A stretch of 64,000 bases of DNA from the NCBI RefSeq assembly GCF_000203815.1, contig NW_004457708.1:124001-188000 (forward strand). The letters are read 5' to 3'. A model generated the notes under the pieces. The model did no database searches. It had not been told where the DNA came from and saw nothing but the letters and a program-made list of their open reading frames with translations. This stretch comes from Cavenderia fasciculata (lineage: Eukaryota > Evosea > Eumycetozoa > Acytosteliales > Cavenderiaceae). Within the stretch, counting starts at the first letter, position 1. Each line of letters opens with the position of its first letter. Position numbers and translations under genes: made by a program. Positions 1 through 9,609 of this stretch are shown here, in pieces.

Positions 1-2663
1 AACAACTTGAACAACAATTATCTGAAGTTAAACAACAATTGGATGAATCAAATTCTGCCAAACTCAATTCAGATTCAAATGGTAAACAACTTGAATCAAA
101 TTTCAATAATCTCAAATTGGAATTGGAACAAGAAACTAAAGCCAAGCAAGCATTGGACAAGAAACGTTTAGCTCTTGAAAATGAAATCAAACATGTTAAC
201 GAACAACTTGAAGAAGAAAAGAAACAACGTGAATTGAATGAAAAGAAGAAATCAGACTTGGAAAAGGAAATCGCCAGTCTAAAGGAACAAGTTGAAGAAG
301 AAATCAATGCAAAGAAATCTGTCAATGAATCCAAATCAAAGCGTGAAGCCGAGATGGACGAGCTAAAACGTCAATTTGCTGATATTGTTTCATCACGTGA
401 CAAGGCAACCGAACAAAACAAATCACTCCAAGCAAAGAATGATGAACTTCGTACTCTTGCCGATGAAGCTGAAGGAAACCTCGACCGTGCTGAACGTGCC
501 AAGAAGAAAGCCGAATATGAATTGGAAGAAGCTACCAAGACCCTCGAAGAAGAAGTCGAAAAGAGAGTAAAGGCCGAAAAGAATCTTAAAAAGGTTGAAG
601 CCGACTATCGTTCAGTCCGTGCTGAAGCCGATGACCAAAAGAACATCTCTTCCGAACAATACGTCCAACTCAAACGTCTCAATGAAGAACTCTCTGAACT
701 CCGTTCAATCGTTGAAGAAGCTGATGACAAGTCTAATAATGCCGCCAAGGCTAAAAAGGCTGCTGAAGCTGCTCTTGACGCATTGAAAGATGAAATCGAC
801 TCTGCCAATGCTGCCAAGCTCAAGGCCGAAAAGAAAGCCAAGGAATCTGAAATTCGTGTATCTGAATTGGAAGATATGCTCGAAGACAAGTCTGGTACCG
901 TCAATGTTGAACAAATCAGAAAGAAGGAACAAGAAATAGAAGATTTACGCGCCCGTCTTGATCGTGAAACCGACAGTCGTGTAAAGGCTGAAGAAGACAA
1001 GAAAAATACTCGCAAGGTATTCTCTGAACTCGAAGCCAAGGTAGAAGAAGCCGAAAGAAACTCTGCCAACATTGACCGTCAAAAGAAGAAACTCGAATCT
1101 GATCTCGTCGACCTCAAGACCTCACTCGATGCCGAGAGCAAGGCCCGTAGCAAGGCTGAAAAGGCCAAGAAGAAGCTCGAACAAACCCTTGCTGAAAAGC
1201 GTGCTCAAGAAGAGGGTAGTTCTGCCGCCGCCGAGTCTGAACTCCGCAAGACTGTCTGGGCTGAAGTTGACGAACTCCGTTCTCAACTCGACACTGAACG
1301 CTCTGCTTTGAACGCATCCGACAAGAAGATCAAGTCACTCCAAGCTGAAATTGACGAAGTCCGTGAACAACTTGAAGATGAAGTCCTCGCCAAGGACAAG
1401 CATGTCAAGGCCAAGAGAGCTCTCGAAGTTGAACTCGAAGAAGTCAAGGCCTCCCTCGAAGAAGAAGAAGAAGCTCGTGGTGAACTCGAAGATATCAAGA
1501 GAAAGAAGGAATTGGAATTGGAAGAGGTTCGTAAGAAATTGGATTCCGAAGTTGAAAACAACGTTCAACTCGAAGACTTTAAGAAAAAGAACCAAGAAAT
1601 CAACGACCAACTCAAAAAGGACTTTGAATCTGAAAAGAAGGCTCGTAACGAATCTGAACGTGCCAAGAAGAGAATTGAATCTGAAAATGAAGACCTCTCT
1701 GCTCGTTTGGATGCTGAAACCAAGAACCGTATTCGTGCCGAAAAGGATCTCAAGAAGCAAGTCAAGGATCTCAAGGACACCAAGGGTCAATTGATTGACG
1801 AATCTGCCACCAAGACTCGTACTGCCGTCGGAGCTGCCAAACTCGAAGACCAAATCGACGAGCTCCGTGCCAAGGTTGACGCCGCCGAAGCCGACCGTCT
1901 CTCGTACGAGAAGTCCAAAAAGGCCCTCGAAGGACAAATCGAAGACCTCCGTGCCACCATTGACGACGAAGGCAAGTACAAGATGCGTTTGGAAAAGGAA
2001 AAGCGCGCCCTCGAAGGTGAACTCGAAGACCTCCGTGAACAAATCGAAGACGCCGACGAATCCCGCTCTGAAGCCGAGAATGCCCGTCGTCTCCAAGAAC
2101 TCGACCTCGAGGAAGCTCAACGTAACCTCCAAAAGGAAATCGACGCCAAGGAATCTGCCGAAGACCTCAAGAACAACCTCCAACGTGAAGTCATCGAAGT
2201 CAAGGGTCGTCTCGAAGAGGAAGTCATTGCCCGTACCAACGCTGACCGTTCTCGTAAACGTCTCGAATCTGAAATCGACGCTCTCACTGCTCAAGTCGAC
2301 TCTGAACAAAAGTCCAAGAACAAGGCATTAAAGGACGTCAAAAAGGTTGAAACCGAATTGAAGGAGTTGAAAAAGAAATACGGAGAAGTTGAAAAGACCA
2401 TCTCTCGTGATACCCTCACCACTGAGAAACTCGAAACCGACCTCCGTAAGGCCAAGAAGGAGCAATCCGACGAACAACAAGGACGTCTCACCCTTGAAAC
2501 CGAGAATCGTAAACTCCTCTCTGAAATTACCCTCCTCAAGGATTCCATCGACAAGGCTCAACGTGACCACGAAAAGACCAAGCGTGAATTGGAAACTGCC
2601 AATAGCGCCAAGGAAGACATTCAACGCAAGATGAGTGAATTCTTCAGTGGTCTCAAGGCTTAA
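1..2663 (+). CDS. mhcA: Myosin II heavy chain, coiled-coil tail (5' partial)
   Basis: The frame is open from base 3 to the TAA at 2661-2663 with no credible start, so this is the 3' end of a longer gene (about 886 residues here); the motor domain would lie left of the window. The product is one uninterrupted heptad coiled coil rich in Glu, Lys, Arg and Leu, with no proline that I can see, as in a myosin II rod. In Dictyostelium this tail builds bipolar filaments for cytokinesis and cortical tension, and heavy-chain kinases dissolve filaments by phosphorylating tail threonines. The stretch KKKYGEVEKTISRD (Thr codon 2397-2399) aligns with the known kinase target around Thr2029 of D. discoideum mhcA. 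Codons ending in C dominate the second half, as in highly expressed dictyostelid genes. Identification rests on recall of the family; I am confident of myosin II and of the orthology. Confidence 0.93.
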   Translation, partial: QLEQQLSEVKQQLDESNSAKLNSDSNGKQLESNFNNLKLELEQETKAKQALDKKRLALENEIKHVNEQLEEEKKQRELNEKKKSDLEKEIASLKEQVEEEINAKKSVNESKSKREAEMDELKRQFADIVSSRDKATEQNKSLQAKNDELRTLADEAEGNLDRAERAKKKAEYELEEATKTLEEEVEKRVKAEKNLKKVEADYRSVRAEADDQKNISSEQYVQLKRLNEELSELRSIVEEADDKSNNAAKAKKAAEAALDALKDEIDSANAAKLKAEKKAKESEIRVSELEDMLEDKSGTVNVEQIRKKEQEIEDLRARLDRETDSRVKAEEDKKNTRKVFSELEAKVEEAERNSANIDRQKKKLESDLVDLKTSLDAESKARSKAEKAKKKLEQTLAEKRAQEEGSSAAAESELRKTVWAEVDELRSQLDTERSALNASDKKIKSLQAEIDEVREQLEDEVLAKDKHVKAKRALEVELEEVKASLEEEEEARGELEDIKRKKELELEEVRKKLDSEVENNVQLEDFKKKNQEINDQLKKDFESEKKARNESERAKKRIESENEDLSARLDAETKNRIRAEKDLKKQVKDLKDTKGQLIDESATKTRTAVGAAKLEDQIDELRAKVDAAEADRLSYEKSKKALEGQIEDLRATIDDEGKYKMRLEKEKRALEGELEDLREQIEDADESRSEAENARRLQELDLEEAQRNLQKEIDAKESAEDLKNNLQREVIEVKGRLEEEVIARTNADRSRKRLESEIDALTAQVDSEQKSKNKALKDVKKVETELKELKKKYGEVEKTISRDTLTTEKLETDLRKAKKEQSDEQQGRLTLETENRKLLSEITLLKDSIDKAQRDHEKTKRELETANSAKEDIQRKMSEFFSGLKA

Positions 2664-2756
2664 AGATTGATTGATACAAATCATCTAATTGAATAATAAT
2701 AAATAAATAAATCAAATAATAATTATAATTCAATCAAAAATAGTAATTTAGACTTT

Positions 2757-3330
2757 GAATGAAATGAAAGAAATAAAGGGAAAGGAAACAATTAGAAACA
2801 ATAGAAAAATAAACAAACAATTAAACAAACAAATAAACAAATAAATAAACAAATAAACAAATAAAGAAATAGTTGAGGGATAGAAAAACAAGCAAATAAA
2901 TAAATAAGTAAATAAACAAACAACAAATAAAGGAAAAGAAAGGAAAGAGAGTGGAAAGGAAATGAAAGAGTGGAAAGGAAAGGAAATGAAATGAAAGAGA
3001 GTGGAAAGGATAGGATAGGATAGGAAAGGAAAGGAAATGAAATGAAAGAGAGTGGAAAGGAAAGGAAAATAAAGGAAAGGAAAGGAAAGGAAAAGAAAGA
3101 AAGGAAGGGAAATAAAGGAACAATTAGAAATAAAGGAAAGGAATAGAAAGGAAATAAAGGAAAGGAAAGGAAAGGAAACAAAGGAAAGGAATAGAAAGGA
3201 AACAATTAGAAAGAACCAGAATAAAGGAAAAGAAAGGAAATGAAACGACAGGAACAAATAGAAACAATAGGAAATAAGGAACAATTAGAAACAAAGGAAA
3301 TGAAAGGAATGGAACAATTGAAATAGGAAA
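2757..3330. repeat. Polypurine GGAAA-type low-complexity tract
   Basis: About 570 bases made almost only of A and G on the + strand, built from drifting units such as GGAAA, GGAAAGGAAAT and AAACAAATA. It begins about 90 bases after the myosin stop and ends at the start of the next open frame. Long Phe/Ser/Leu-rich frames on the minus strand are a by-product of the pyrimidine complement and are not genes. Such tracts can form triplex (H-) DNA; that is inference. Confidence 0.9.
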
Positions 3331-4077
3331 GTGAAGAAGGAATGGAACAAGGCAATCTGGGAGGTAGTCTTTAATGGATTGATCCTCAAAGAACGATTCA
3401 TCAACTATGATCAAGGAGGCTTTATGAGACTCACACCATCTGGTTACCTGGCTGGTCGTGAACTCTACTTTGAGGTAAATCCTCCTCCGCAACCCCCCGC
3501 TCTACTTGAGAATGGAAAAAGAAACGTATTGGATGTGGTATTAATTGTCGACCCAAGATCTCTTTGGCTCTTAAAGACGTACCCCATGTTCCCACAGTAC
3601 GAAACAAGACTCTTGCCAAACTCGATAGATTTCATGTGGATTGGCATTGTTCAATGTCTGAACAATACGACTCTAGAATTTGTCATGGAAGCCGTCATTC
3701 AGGTTCAAGAATCAAAGGATGTCATGTCTGAACTTCGAAACCCTCACTACTTGCCGGACCTCTGCTATGTACCGGTCAAGGACAAAACTTTGATCATAAC
3801 TGGTTCGGACCGAGGATCAAAGTTTGACACGTTCCGAGACAACATGACCAAAAACAAGGGTGTACACATAATTGAGTCACTCGAAATATTGGGTGTGCTA
3901 TCTAGCTTAAAGACTATTGACAGTGGAATCAGGGACGGAGACATTGCAGTGTACCTCTCTAAACTTACCTATGACGAATTTATTAAAGAATGTCTCAATT
4001 CTATCCCCCGTGCTCGTTATGCCGGTCATGTACTTGGCTTCCCTTCCAAACCTGTTGATATGGATGCAAATAAATAA
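3322..4077 (+). CDS. Unrecognised dictyostelid multigene-family protein, probably 5' truncated
   Basis: The frame is open from just after a TGA at 3319-3321 to the TAA at 4075-4077. No ATG occurs before 3424, yet the sequence ahead of it already looks coding (WNKAIWEVVFNG...), so the gene probably lost its start where the polypurine tract abuts it. A paralogue fragment lies at 7545-7905 (shared FMWI-IVQC, QVQESKDVMS-LRN, FIKECL-SIP-ARYA), so this is a multicopy family. I do not recognise the family and see no catalytic motif; the product is soluble and mixed alpha/beta in composition. The N-terminal stretch recalls the opening of several dictyostelid repeat proteins, but that is weak. It may be a pseudogene. 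Confidence 0.6.
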   Translation, partial: NRKVKKEWNKAIWEVVFNGLILKERFINYDQGGFMRLTPSGYLAGRELYFEVNPPPQPPALLENGKRNVLDVVLIVDPRSLWLLKTYPMFPQYETRLLPNSIDFMWIGIVQCLNNTTLEFVMEAVIQVQESKDVMSELRNPHYLPDLCYVPVKDKTLIITGSDRGSKFDTFRDNMTKNKGVHIIESLEILGVLSSLKTIDSGIRDGDIAVYLSKLTYDEFIKECLNSIPRARYAGHVLGFPSKPVDMDANK

Positions 4078-4378
4078 ACATTCAAGCAATTAAATAATTA
4101 TAGAAAACAGTAAGCCAGTAATAAATAGTCGGTAGAGATATGTGGGGAAATGAGTAAATTCTCCACCTTGTACCACGTCGCCACACAGACGTGGCTAGTC
4201 CCCAGTCTATCCAGTCTTTATTGATAATAGTTAGATGATAATGATGTGAGACTAGTCCAAATATCTTTGAATATTATGACGAACGTATCTTTAGTGTAGA
4301 AGGTGGTTTTATCCTCTTTATTAGAAAAAGATATGGTACTTGAGTATATGGAGAATTTAAATATGAAATTAGACGTGG
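4078..4378. other. Intergenic, nothing recognised
   Basis: Three hundred AT-rich bases between the preceding frame and the retroelement 3' ends. I see no frame longer than a few dozen codons and no RNA gene here. Confidence 0.5.
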
Positions 4379-4509
4379 AGATTTTTTTTTTTTTTTAAAG
4401 TAATTCTTTACCTGTTCCTCCTATCGGGAAGAGTAGTACTCAGAAGTTACAAAGTTTTATTAATTATACTTTTTAATTGACCAGCAAGAAATAAAGATTA
4501 TCTCAAGAA
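4379..4509 (-). mobile_element. Solo 3' tail of a non-LTR element
   Basis: On the minus strand this is the last ~110 bases of the LINE/SINE tail family (ending in GAATTACTTT) followed by poly(A), seen on the + strand as a T-run at 4380-4396. It is 5' truncated at about 4508. The same tail recurs at 4540-4650, 34206-34260, 39650-39755 and 45216-45297. Its 5' end abuts the left target-site duplication of the next element, so two insertions occurred in series upstream of the same tRNA gene. Confidence 0.85.
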
Positions 4510-4523
4510 AATTTTCACACGAG
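4510..4523. repeat. Target-site duplication, left copy
   Basis: The 14 bases AATTTTCACACGAG occur here and again at 5515-5528, exactly flanking the SINE-like element. This is the length produced by L1-type target-primed insertion. Confidence 0.9.
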
Positions 4524-4796
4524 TTTTTTTTTTTAAAGTAATTCTTTTCCTGTTCTCTCCTATCGGGAAGAGTAGTACTCAGAAGTTACAAAGTTTTATT
4601 AATTATACATTTTAATTGACCAGCAAGAAATAAAGATTATCTCGAGAAGAATTAAAGTTAATTTGTTCTGGGGGTTGTCCATGTCTATGATACATGTTAT
4701 ATGGACGTTGATCATGTATCTTATTGTATAGTGTCAAGCATGTTGGATTGTTTTGGGTTGTTGCTTGTTCTAAAAATAAATTGGTTAAAGATATCG

Positions 4797-4828
<32 letters not shown>

Positions 4829-5514
4829 CTCAGCACTTTTGGCTGTAATATTGTGTTATATAATTATTCTATGTTATTATTATTTAGTAAATTATTATAT
4901 TATTAATATTATTATTGATAGATGAAGAGAGAATAGAAGAAGATGAAGGTGTTGAGGAGGATGTGAAGAATGAGGTTGAGGTGATCGATTATAGATGTAG
5001 TGTACGCAGAGTCTTGTACCTCTCCAAATGACTAGGTAGTGCGATCTTGTAGACAGTAGGATGGTTGTAGTTGGACCCAAATATGGCACCAACTCCGAAA
5101 TTACCATACTTGCGGTGAAACCTTAAGCCTTGGGTGCGTCCAAGACCGACTGCCGCTCTCAACTCTCGCGCCGATTTACTCCCCATTGTGGACACTCGTC
5201 TTTACGTGTTGCATATTGTATTTGAGATGTCAGATGGCTTTCTATCGCGACGGCCCAGTATGTCCTCCACTACCTTCCCGTTACTTGTTGCAGTCTGGCT
5301 ACCCAATCTCCTACTGAGAAGGGGAAACTAACCCGGTCATCCTTCCGTGGGGGTGTCCTGTCTCTAGATCCCTAGAGTCGGATGGTTTTTCTCCTCAATC
5401 CCCCCAATTGTGGTCAAGTTAAACGTTGGCGCCAAAGGTAAGTTCGAGGGCAGGATTCGAACCTTTACGTTCCCGGGGTAACACACTCCCGACTCACTTG
5501 CTACGCCATGCCCC
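4524..5514 (-). mobile_element. SINE-like retroelement with tRNA-like head and LINE-shared tail
   Basis: A complete-looking 991-bp insertion on the minus strand. Its 5' end (at 5514) is tRNA-like: an A-box-like TGGCGTAGCAAG starts at element base 7 and a perfect B box GGTTCGAATCC lies at bases 52-62, the spacing of a real tRNA; GGGGCA at the start can pair with TGCCCT just after the B box. The body (about 4830-5440) has no intact frame but shares segments with 39815-39990 and 39200-39300. An internal A-run (T-run 4799-4828) precedes the ~190-base tail common to the LINE copies, and a poly(A) end abuts the left duplication. It sits 46 bp upstream of tRNA-Gln (right duplication included, the insertion site is about 46-60 bp upstream). 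I infer a non-autonomous element mobilised by the LINE at 34.2 and 38.6 kb. Alternative: a deletion derivative of a TRE5-type element. Confidence 0.8.
5426..5514 (-). promoter_or_regulatory. tRNA-like head / putative internal Pol III promoter of the SINE
   Basis: A box (TGGCGTAGCAAG, near 5497-5508) and B box (GGTTCGAATCC, near 5453-5463) are spaced as in a tRNA gene, and the ends can form an acceptor-like stem. The middle does not make a clean 7-base anticodon loop, so it is tRNA-derived rather than a working tRNA. Pol III transcription is inference. Confidence 0.7.
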
Positions 5515-5528
5515 AATTTTCACACGAG
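5515..5528. repeat. Target-site duplication, right copy
   Basis: Second copy of AATTTTCACACGAG; see 4510-4523. Its right end is 45 bases before the 5' end of tRNA-Gln. Confidence 0.9.
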
Positions 5529-5573
5529 AGATGGGAGTATAAAGTTGAGAAAATATTTTGGAGCATCATTCAT

Positions 5574-5645
5574 TGCTCTATCATATAAGGGTTAGTATCC
5601 TGGACTTTGAATCCAGTCATCTGAGTTCGAATCTCAGTAGAGCAA
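5574..5645 (+). tRNA. tRNA-Gln (UUG anticodon)
   Basis: Folds as a 72-base tRNA without intron: acceptor TGCTCTA pairs with TAGAGCA (7 bp), anticodon stem CTGGA/TCCAG around loop CTTTGAA gives anticodon TTG at 5607-5609, and the T arm is CTGAG-TTCGAAT-CTCAG. The D stem is short (about 3 bp). The anticodon arm TGGACTTTGAATCCA is typical of eukaryotic tRNA-Gln. The codon CAA it reads is abundant in this genome's Gln-rich proteins. A retroelement lies just upstream and a minisatellite just downstream. Confidence 0.95.
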
Positions 5646-5652
5646 AAAACTT

Positions 5653-5737
5653 TTTGTTGCCCTCGTTTGTTGCCCTCGTTTGTTGCCGTCGTTTGTTGCC
5701 GTCGTTTGTTGCCGTCGGTTGTTGCCGTCGTTTGTTG
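5653..5737 (+). repeat. 13-bp minisatellite downstream of tRNA-Gln
   Basis: Six copies of a 13-base unit close to TTGCCGTCGTTTG, with a C/G change at one position between early and late copies. It starts within about 10 bases of the tRNA 3' end, right after the A- and T-runs that would serve as Pol III terminator. Confidence 0.9.
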
Positions 5738-6330
5738 GACCGGTGACGAGACATTCTCTCTCTCTCTATCTTCCATTTACTCGAGCGTACACTTTACTGT
5801 TTGAATAACCAAGAGTCCAACGATTAACTACTACTACTACAACATAACAATCAATGAAAGGAGCAAGTACAGTCATAGCAAGACTGGAAGAAGATACAGC
5901 TATTTAAGAACAAGTCAAAGAAGATGCGAGAATAGAAGTGATAGGAACAAGTTTGGATTGAAGACCAGAACAGCAACAAGTTAATCGTTGTTGTTGTCCC
6001 TCCTTATTCTCGTGTTGATCTTCTTGATCCTCTGTTCTTTGGAAAGTCGATAGTAGTTGACAATTTGTTTGGTTGTTTCGTTCTCTATCATAAAGTTACT
6101 TTTGCAATCCACTATACCAATCATATTTTGTTGTCAATTATAATCAACAACACCTAAAAGTAAGAAAAAGTAAGTTGATTGTAATTGTTGAAAGTGTACA
6201 TACAAGAGCAAATATTGACATTCTTCTCTTACATGGTCATTGTAATCAATAAAGATACACACATTATTTGTCAAAATTTTGCTTCAAAATCTTCAAGCTC
6301 CTACAAATTTTATTTAAATAAACTTAAATA
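5738..6330. other. Intergenic, nothing recognised
   Basis: About 600 bases without a convincing frame or RNA gene. There is a short ATG frame near 5853, of under 20 codons, which I do not call. Confidence 0.4.
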
Positions 6331-6334
6331 ATAA

Positions 6335-6380
6335 TTATGCCGATAACATCATTCAAAAGGTTGGAACCCAACTGAATATG
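6335..6380 (+). pseudogene. Tiny fragment of the 3.3/7.5 kb gene family
   Basis: About 40 bases starting GCCGATAACATCATTCAAAA match the stretch at 7591-7628 of the family member at 7545-7905. Too short to describe further. Confidence 0.45.
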
Positions 6381-6539
6381 ATATTATGGATCAAAACAAA
6401 GACCAAGCAAGAAACCTCTTTCATTGGTAAAGATGGTCGTTGAATACATTATGTATTCAATCACCACACAAAAAGATCTACCATCAAAAGAATCAGAGTT
6501 CAACTCTTTGCATCAATATTAACATTGTCTCCACTAGTA

Positions 6540-7360
6540 GGTTTAGGTTAGTCTTGATATATAACACCATCATCTATAATGGGTTATCCCTTCCAAATTA
6601 CAATCAGCGAATCTTATCCATTGTGATCTGGCATGCTAAAAGTTGGAACGATTTATAATATATAAATCGTCTTTTACAGTTTAACCCAAAGTACACGCCA
6701 GATCTCCATAGTGTAGAGAATAAATAAATAAATCAATAAATAAATTTGATTTAATAAATTACCATGATTTATTAAATAGATTGATTCCTTTCCTCTCCAT
6801 TCCATTCCTTTAATTTGAAAAATTAAACAAAAAAGCCTTTTGTTCAGGAGTGAAATCAAAGTTCTTTGGCAATGCAGCCTCCAACTCTTCAAACTCCTTT
6901 ACAGCAGGTCTAGCTCTAACCGTAGCAATGTATCTAATGACATTTGGAAACTCTTCACTCCAACCAGGCACTCTAACAACATTTCTTGCCCATGGATAGA
7001 TTGCAAAATCGGCAATAGTCATTTCATCACCAACAACATAATCTCTACCATCCAATCTCTTGTTTAAAACATTGAAAAGTCTATGAGTTTCATTTGTAAA
7101 TCTTTCAATTGCCAATGGTACCTTGGTCTCTGCAAATATATTGAAATAATTCATATTACCAAAGTTTGGTCCCTAAACAAATAGAAAAATTGAAAATTAA
7201 CAAAATAATAAATTATTATATTTTATCTTTTAACATACAAGACCACTAGTTTGCCAAAAAGTCCAATTTAAAGTATCAAAACGACCTTGAGTAACATTTG
7301 GAATAAATTTAGCATACTTTTCAGCAAGATACAAAAGAATGTTACAAGATTCAATAATGA
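6540..7360 (-). pseudogene. Truncated glutathione S-transferase copy
   Basis: Nearly identical to part of the intact GST locus at 30800-31578. It carries exon 3 (6810-7172), the intron with its GTATGT donor (7173-7238) and the 3' part of exon 2 (7239-7360), after which similarity stops abruptly in a region unrelated to a GST start. The duplicated 3' flank extends to about 6540. The exon-3 product retains the GST C-terminal domain (DYVVGDEMTIADFAIYPWA). Without the thioredoxin-fold half it cannot be a working transferase. High identity to the intact gene suggests recent segmental duplication. Confidence 0.88.
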
Positions 7361-7544
7361 TTTTGGTATTGTCGCTTGTAATAGCGCTACTCTGTCAAAT
7401 CTGTATTGAGGATAATATATAATATTATATTTAAATTTAGAATTAGTACCACTGATTCTATTGTGTGAATTTATATAGAATATCTTTTTATGTAATCATC
7501 ATACTTTTATATATAATTAGTAAAACATTATTAAATTTACTGTT

Positions 7545-7905
7545 ACTCTAATAGACTTTATGTGGATTGCTATTGTCCAGTGTGCCGATAACAGTATTCA
7601 AGAGGTTGCGGTCCAGTATGCCTTCCAAGTCCAAGAATCAAAGGATGTCATGTCAGACTTGAGAAATGTGCAAAAACAAGAAAAACTATATTGCCGAATC
7701 ACTCGAAGACTTGGGCCTTGTCGTTTTGTTAAACACTATTGATAAAGGAATTAGAAGAAGAAAAGAGGAGAAAATTGATGATTTAAAGCTCTTGACCAAT
7801 CTCACCTATGGCCAATTTATTAAAGAATGTCTAACGTCTATCCCCAGTGCTCGTTATGCTCATCATATCCTTAAACCAACAGCAGAAACAAATAATTCAC
7901 AATAA
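7545..7905 (+). pseudogene. Fragment of the same family as the gene at 3322-4077
   Basis: Translated pieces FMWIAIVQCADNSIQEV and FIKECLTSIPSARYAHH align with FMWIGIVQC... and FIKECLNSIPRARYAGH of the 3.3 kb member. The similarity covers only the C-terminal half, the reading frame changes once near 7670-7720, and the middle section present in the other copy (the PVKDKTLIITGSDRG segment) is absent, so it is a broken fragment. It ends at the TAA 7903-7905. Confidence 0.75.
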
Positions 7906-8069
7906 ATATTTAAATCATAAAGATTATGATTTAAACTATTAATCAATCCTAAAAAAGCAAATTAAAGATAACCAAATTAACTCTAATTTATTTATCTCTT
8001 TGACAGCACAATCATTGTTTACAAACATTACCATCTGCTTCAACATGTACATTTTACTTGTCAGCTAAA

Positions 8070-8691
8070 GGAACTAAAGATTCACCATGATATTGATCAA
8101 TATTAAAAGCTCTTGATGAAAGAACATAGCTCATCGAAAATGGATCGATGGAAAAAGATTGGTTGCATCACAAGGTATTCCACTTCTATCACTATTTTGG
8201 ATTATCAACTGACCATCCAACATGCAACAGATTCGACATGGATGGATAAATAAAGTTGGAGTTTGTTTTTGGATGTACAAACTGTTACCATTTGAAGATT
8301 GGGAGGTCTAAATCTTTTAGGCATAATGACATCAGTGTATACTTCTGAAGCTTGAGCTGTTGCTCGCATTGTAAATGTTGGAGGCGAGTCAACACATAGT
8401 AACTAGTTTCCCAATTCTCACAATGTGGATTTGATTCATGGAATAGACGAATGATCCTCCAGATATATTGTATTTAAATTGAATCCAGTGTGTAAAATAT
8501 TCATAGAAATCCAATGGTGATATCTGAGTTGTTTTTACCGATGGCTCATTGATAAATAATGATTTGGTTGGTGCAATATTGATTGTCTCTCCTGTAATTT
8601 TGTTTGTTGCAACAATATTGATTGTTTCTCCAGTAATTTTGTTTGTTTCAAGAGATTCACACTCTATGTTGGCAATATCCAGTAATTGCAT
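8070..8691 (-). pseudogene. Fibre-like protein of the Polinton-like element (fossil)
   Basis: The N-terminal part contains a short tandem repeat (TNKITGETINI twice) of the kind seen in fibre shafts. It is followed by HIVRIGKLVTMC and, in a downstream piece, a segment equivalent to FRPPNLQMVTVCT at 15385-15690. The pattern RIG-x-x-V...FRPP resembles terminal domains of phage and large-virus tail or head fibres, and a related pattern occurs in the intact protein at 19689-21479. I infer a receptor-binding or surface fibre role. The copy is broken. Confidence 0.5.
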
Positions 8692-8793
8692 GCTAACCTT
8701 TCCATTTATTTACTGTTGTTGTTCCACCTGTTTCCATTATTAGTACTTGCACCCGATTGTGGAGTATTTGTATTTGTTTTCATTTCATTTGAT

Positions 8794-9198
8794 TCAATTG
8801 ATTTGTCCACTTTTAAATTGCAAAACATAATCCAAATTACCTTTTCGAATATGTGATGAAGTGTCTTTCCATGCTTGAGTACTAAGAATAATCTTGGCTG
8901 AAAAGTGTCTTTGAATCTTCATTGGTTTGGTAATACTTGGATCTTTTAATTCATTTGATAAATCATCAAAAATAATTAAATAATCTGGTGCTACTTCTTT
9001 TTTTGATGATGAATTCTCTGCCACAGTATTATTGGTCAATATTAATGATCTACGATTTTCATTTGGTTTTACTTGTAAACTTTTAATAAATGCTTCCAAT
9101 ATATTTGCCTTGTCATCATAAATACTTGTAAATGTCATAAATGTTATTGTTGTTTTGATCCACACATTCAAAATAATAAGCTCCTTGAATGGCTCCAC
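8794..9198 (-). pseudogene. A32-like DNA-packaging ATPase, C-terminal part (fossil)
   Basis: A Walker B-like YLIIFDDLSNEL is followed by a basic RH and the sensor-like KIILSTQAWKD, the order seen in FtsK/HerA-superfamily packaging ATPases of Polintons and virophages. In such elements the enzyme pumps genome into capsids. The N-terminal part with the P-loop is not recognisable in this piece. Neighbours on both sides are virion-type genes, which supports the call. Confidence 0.7.
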
Positions 9199-9449
9199 AT
9201 TTGTAAAATATAAATTACAATTTGTGGTGGATATTTTTGAAAAGGAAAAAGGTTGTTGTCACTAATCAATGAAGTTCTAATTGTGTACACATCCCCAATA
9301 TGAAGTGTTCCATCTAAACTATAGAGTTTTAATGTAATAAGATCTGGAACAAAATCCAAATTAATTTGAACCATCAACCCTCCATGATCACCAGGAATGA
9401 TACCACCAATTGGGATTGTTTTAATAATTGTCTGTTTGTTGAATTTCAT
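9168..9449 (-). pseudogene. Virion-type protein of the Polinton-like element, possibly minor capsid (fossil)
   Basis: A beta-rich 93-residue piece with IIPGDHGGLMVQINLDF near its start. A related DHGGLKLEL segment occurs in the fragment at 12780-12960, so it belongs to a repeated element family. Its place between the capsid-like gene and the ATPase suggests a minor capsid or penton role; the sequence alone does not prove this. Confidence 0.4.
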
Positions 9450-9609
9450 TTTCCTATATTATTTAATAATCAATAAATAATATTTACATTAGTCAATCCA
9501 TTTGAAGTAATAACTAATCTTCTTTTACATACCACAGTTGATTGATGAAAATGCAATAAAATCCCATTTAACCTCTCCTAGATTTAAATCAATTCCAGAA
9601 ACTATATTT

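Noticed and set aside
605-2684. Long antisense frames (Phe/Leu/Ser-rich) inside the myosin tail gene
   Set aside because: They are shadows of the biased coiled-coil coding sequence on the other strand; composition is repetitive and no family is visible.
2748-3492. Minus-strand frames of 100-178 codons with FLSFPFLSF-type sequence
   Set aside because: Pure by-product of the polypurine tract; no start context or conserved residues.
4612-4925. Frames with Lys or Phe runs across the T-run
   Set aside because: Created by the internal A-run of the retroelement.
5426-5514. A functional tRNA gene on the minus strand
   Set aside because: A and B boxes and an acceptor-like stem exist, but no clean anticodon arm; it is the head of the SINE-like element.
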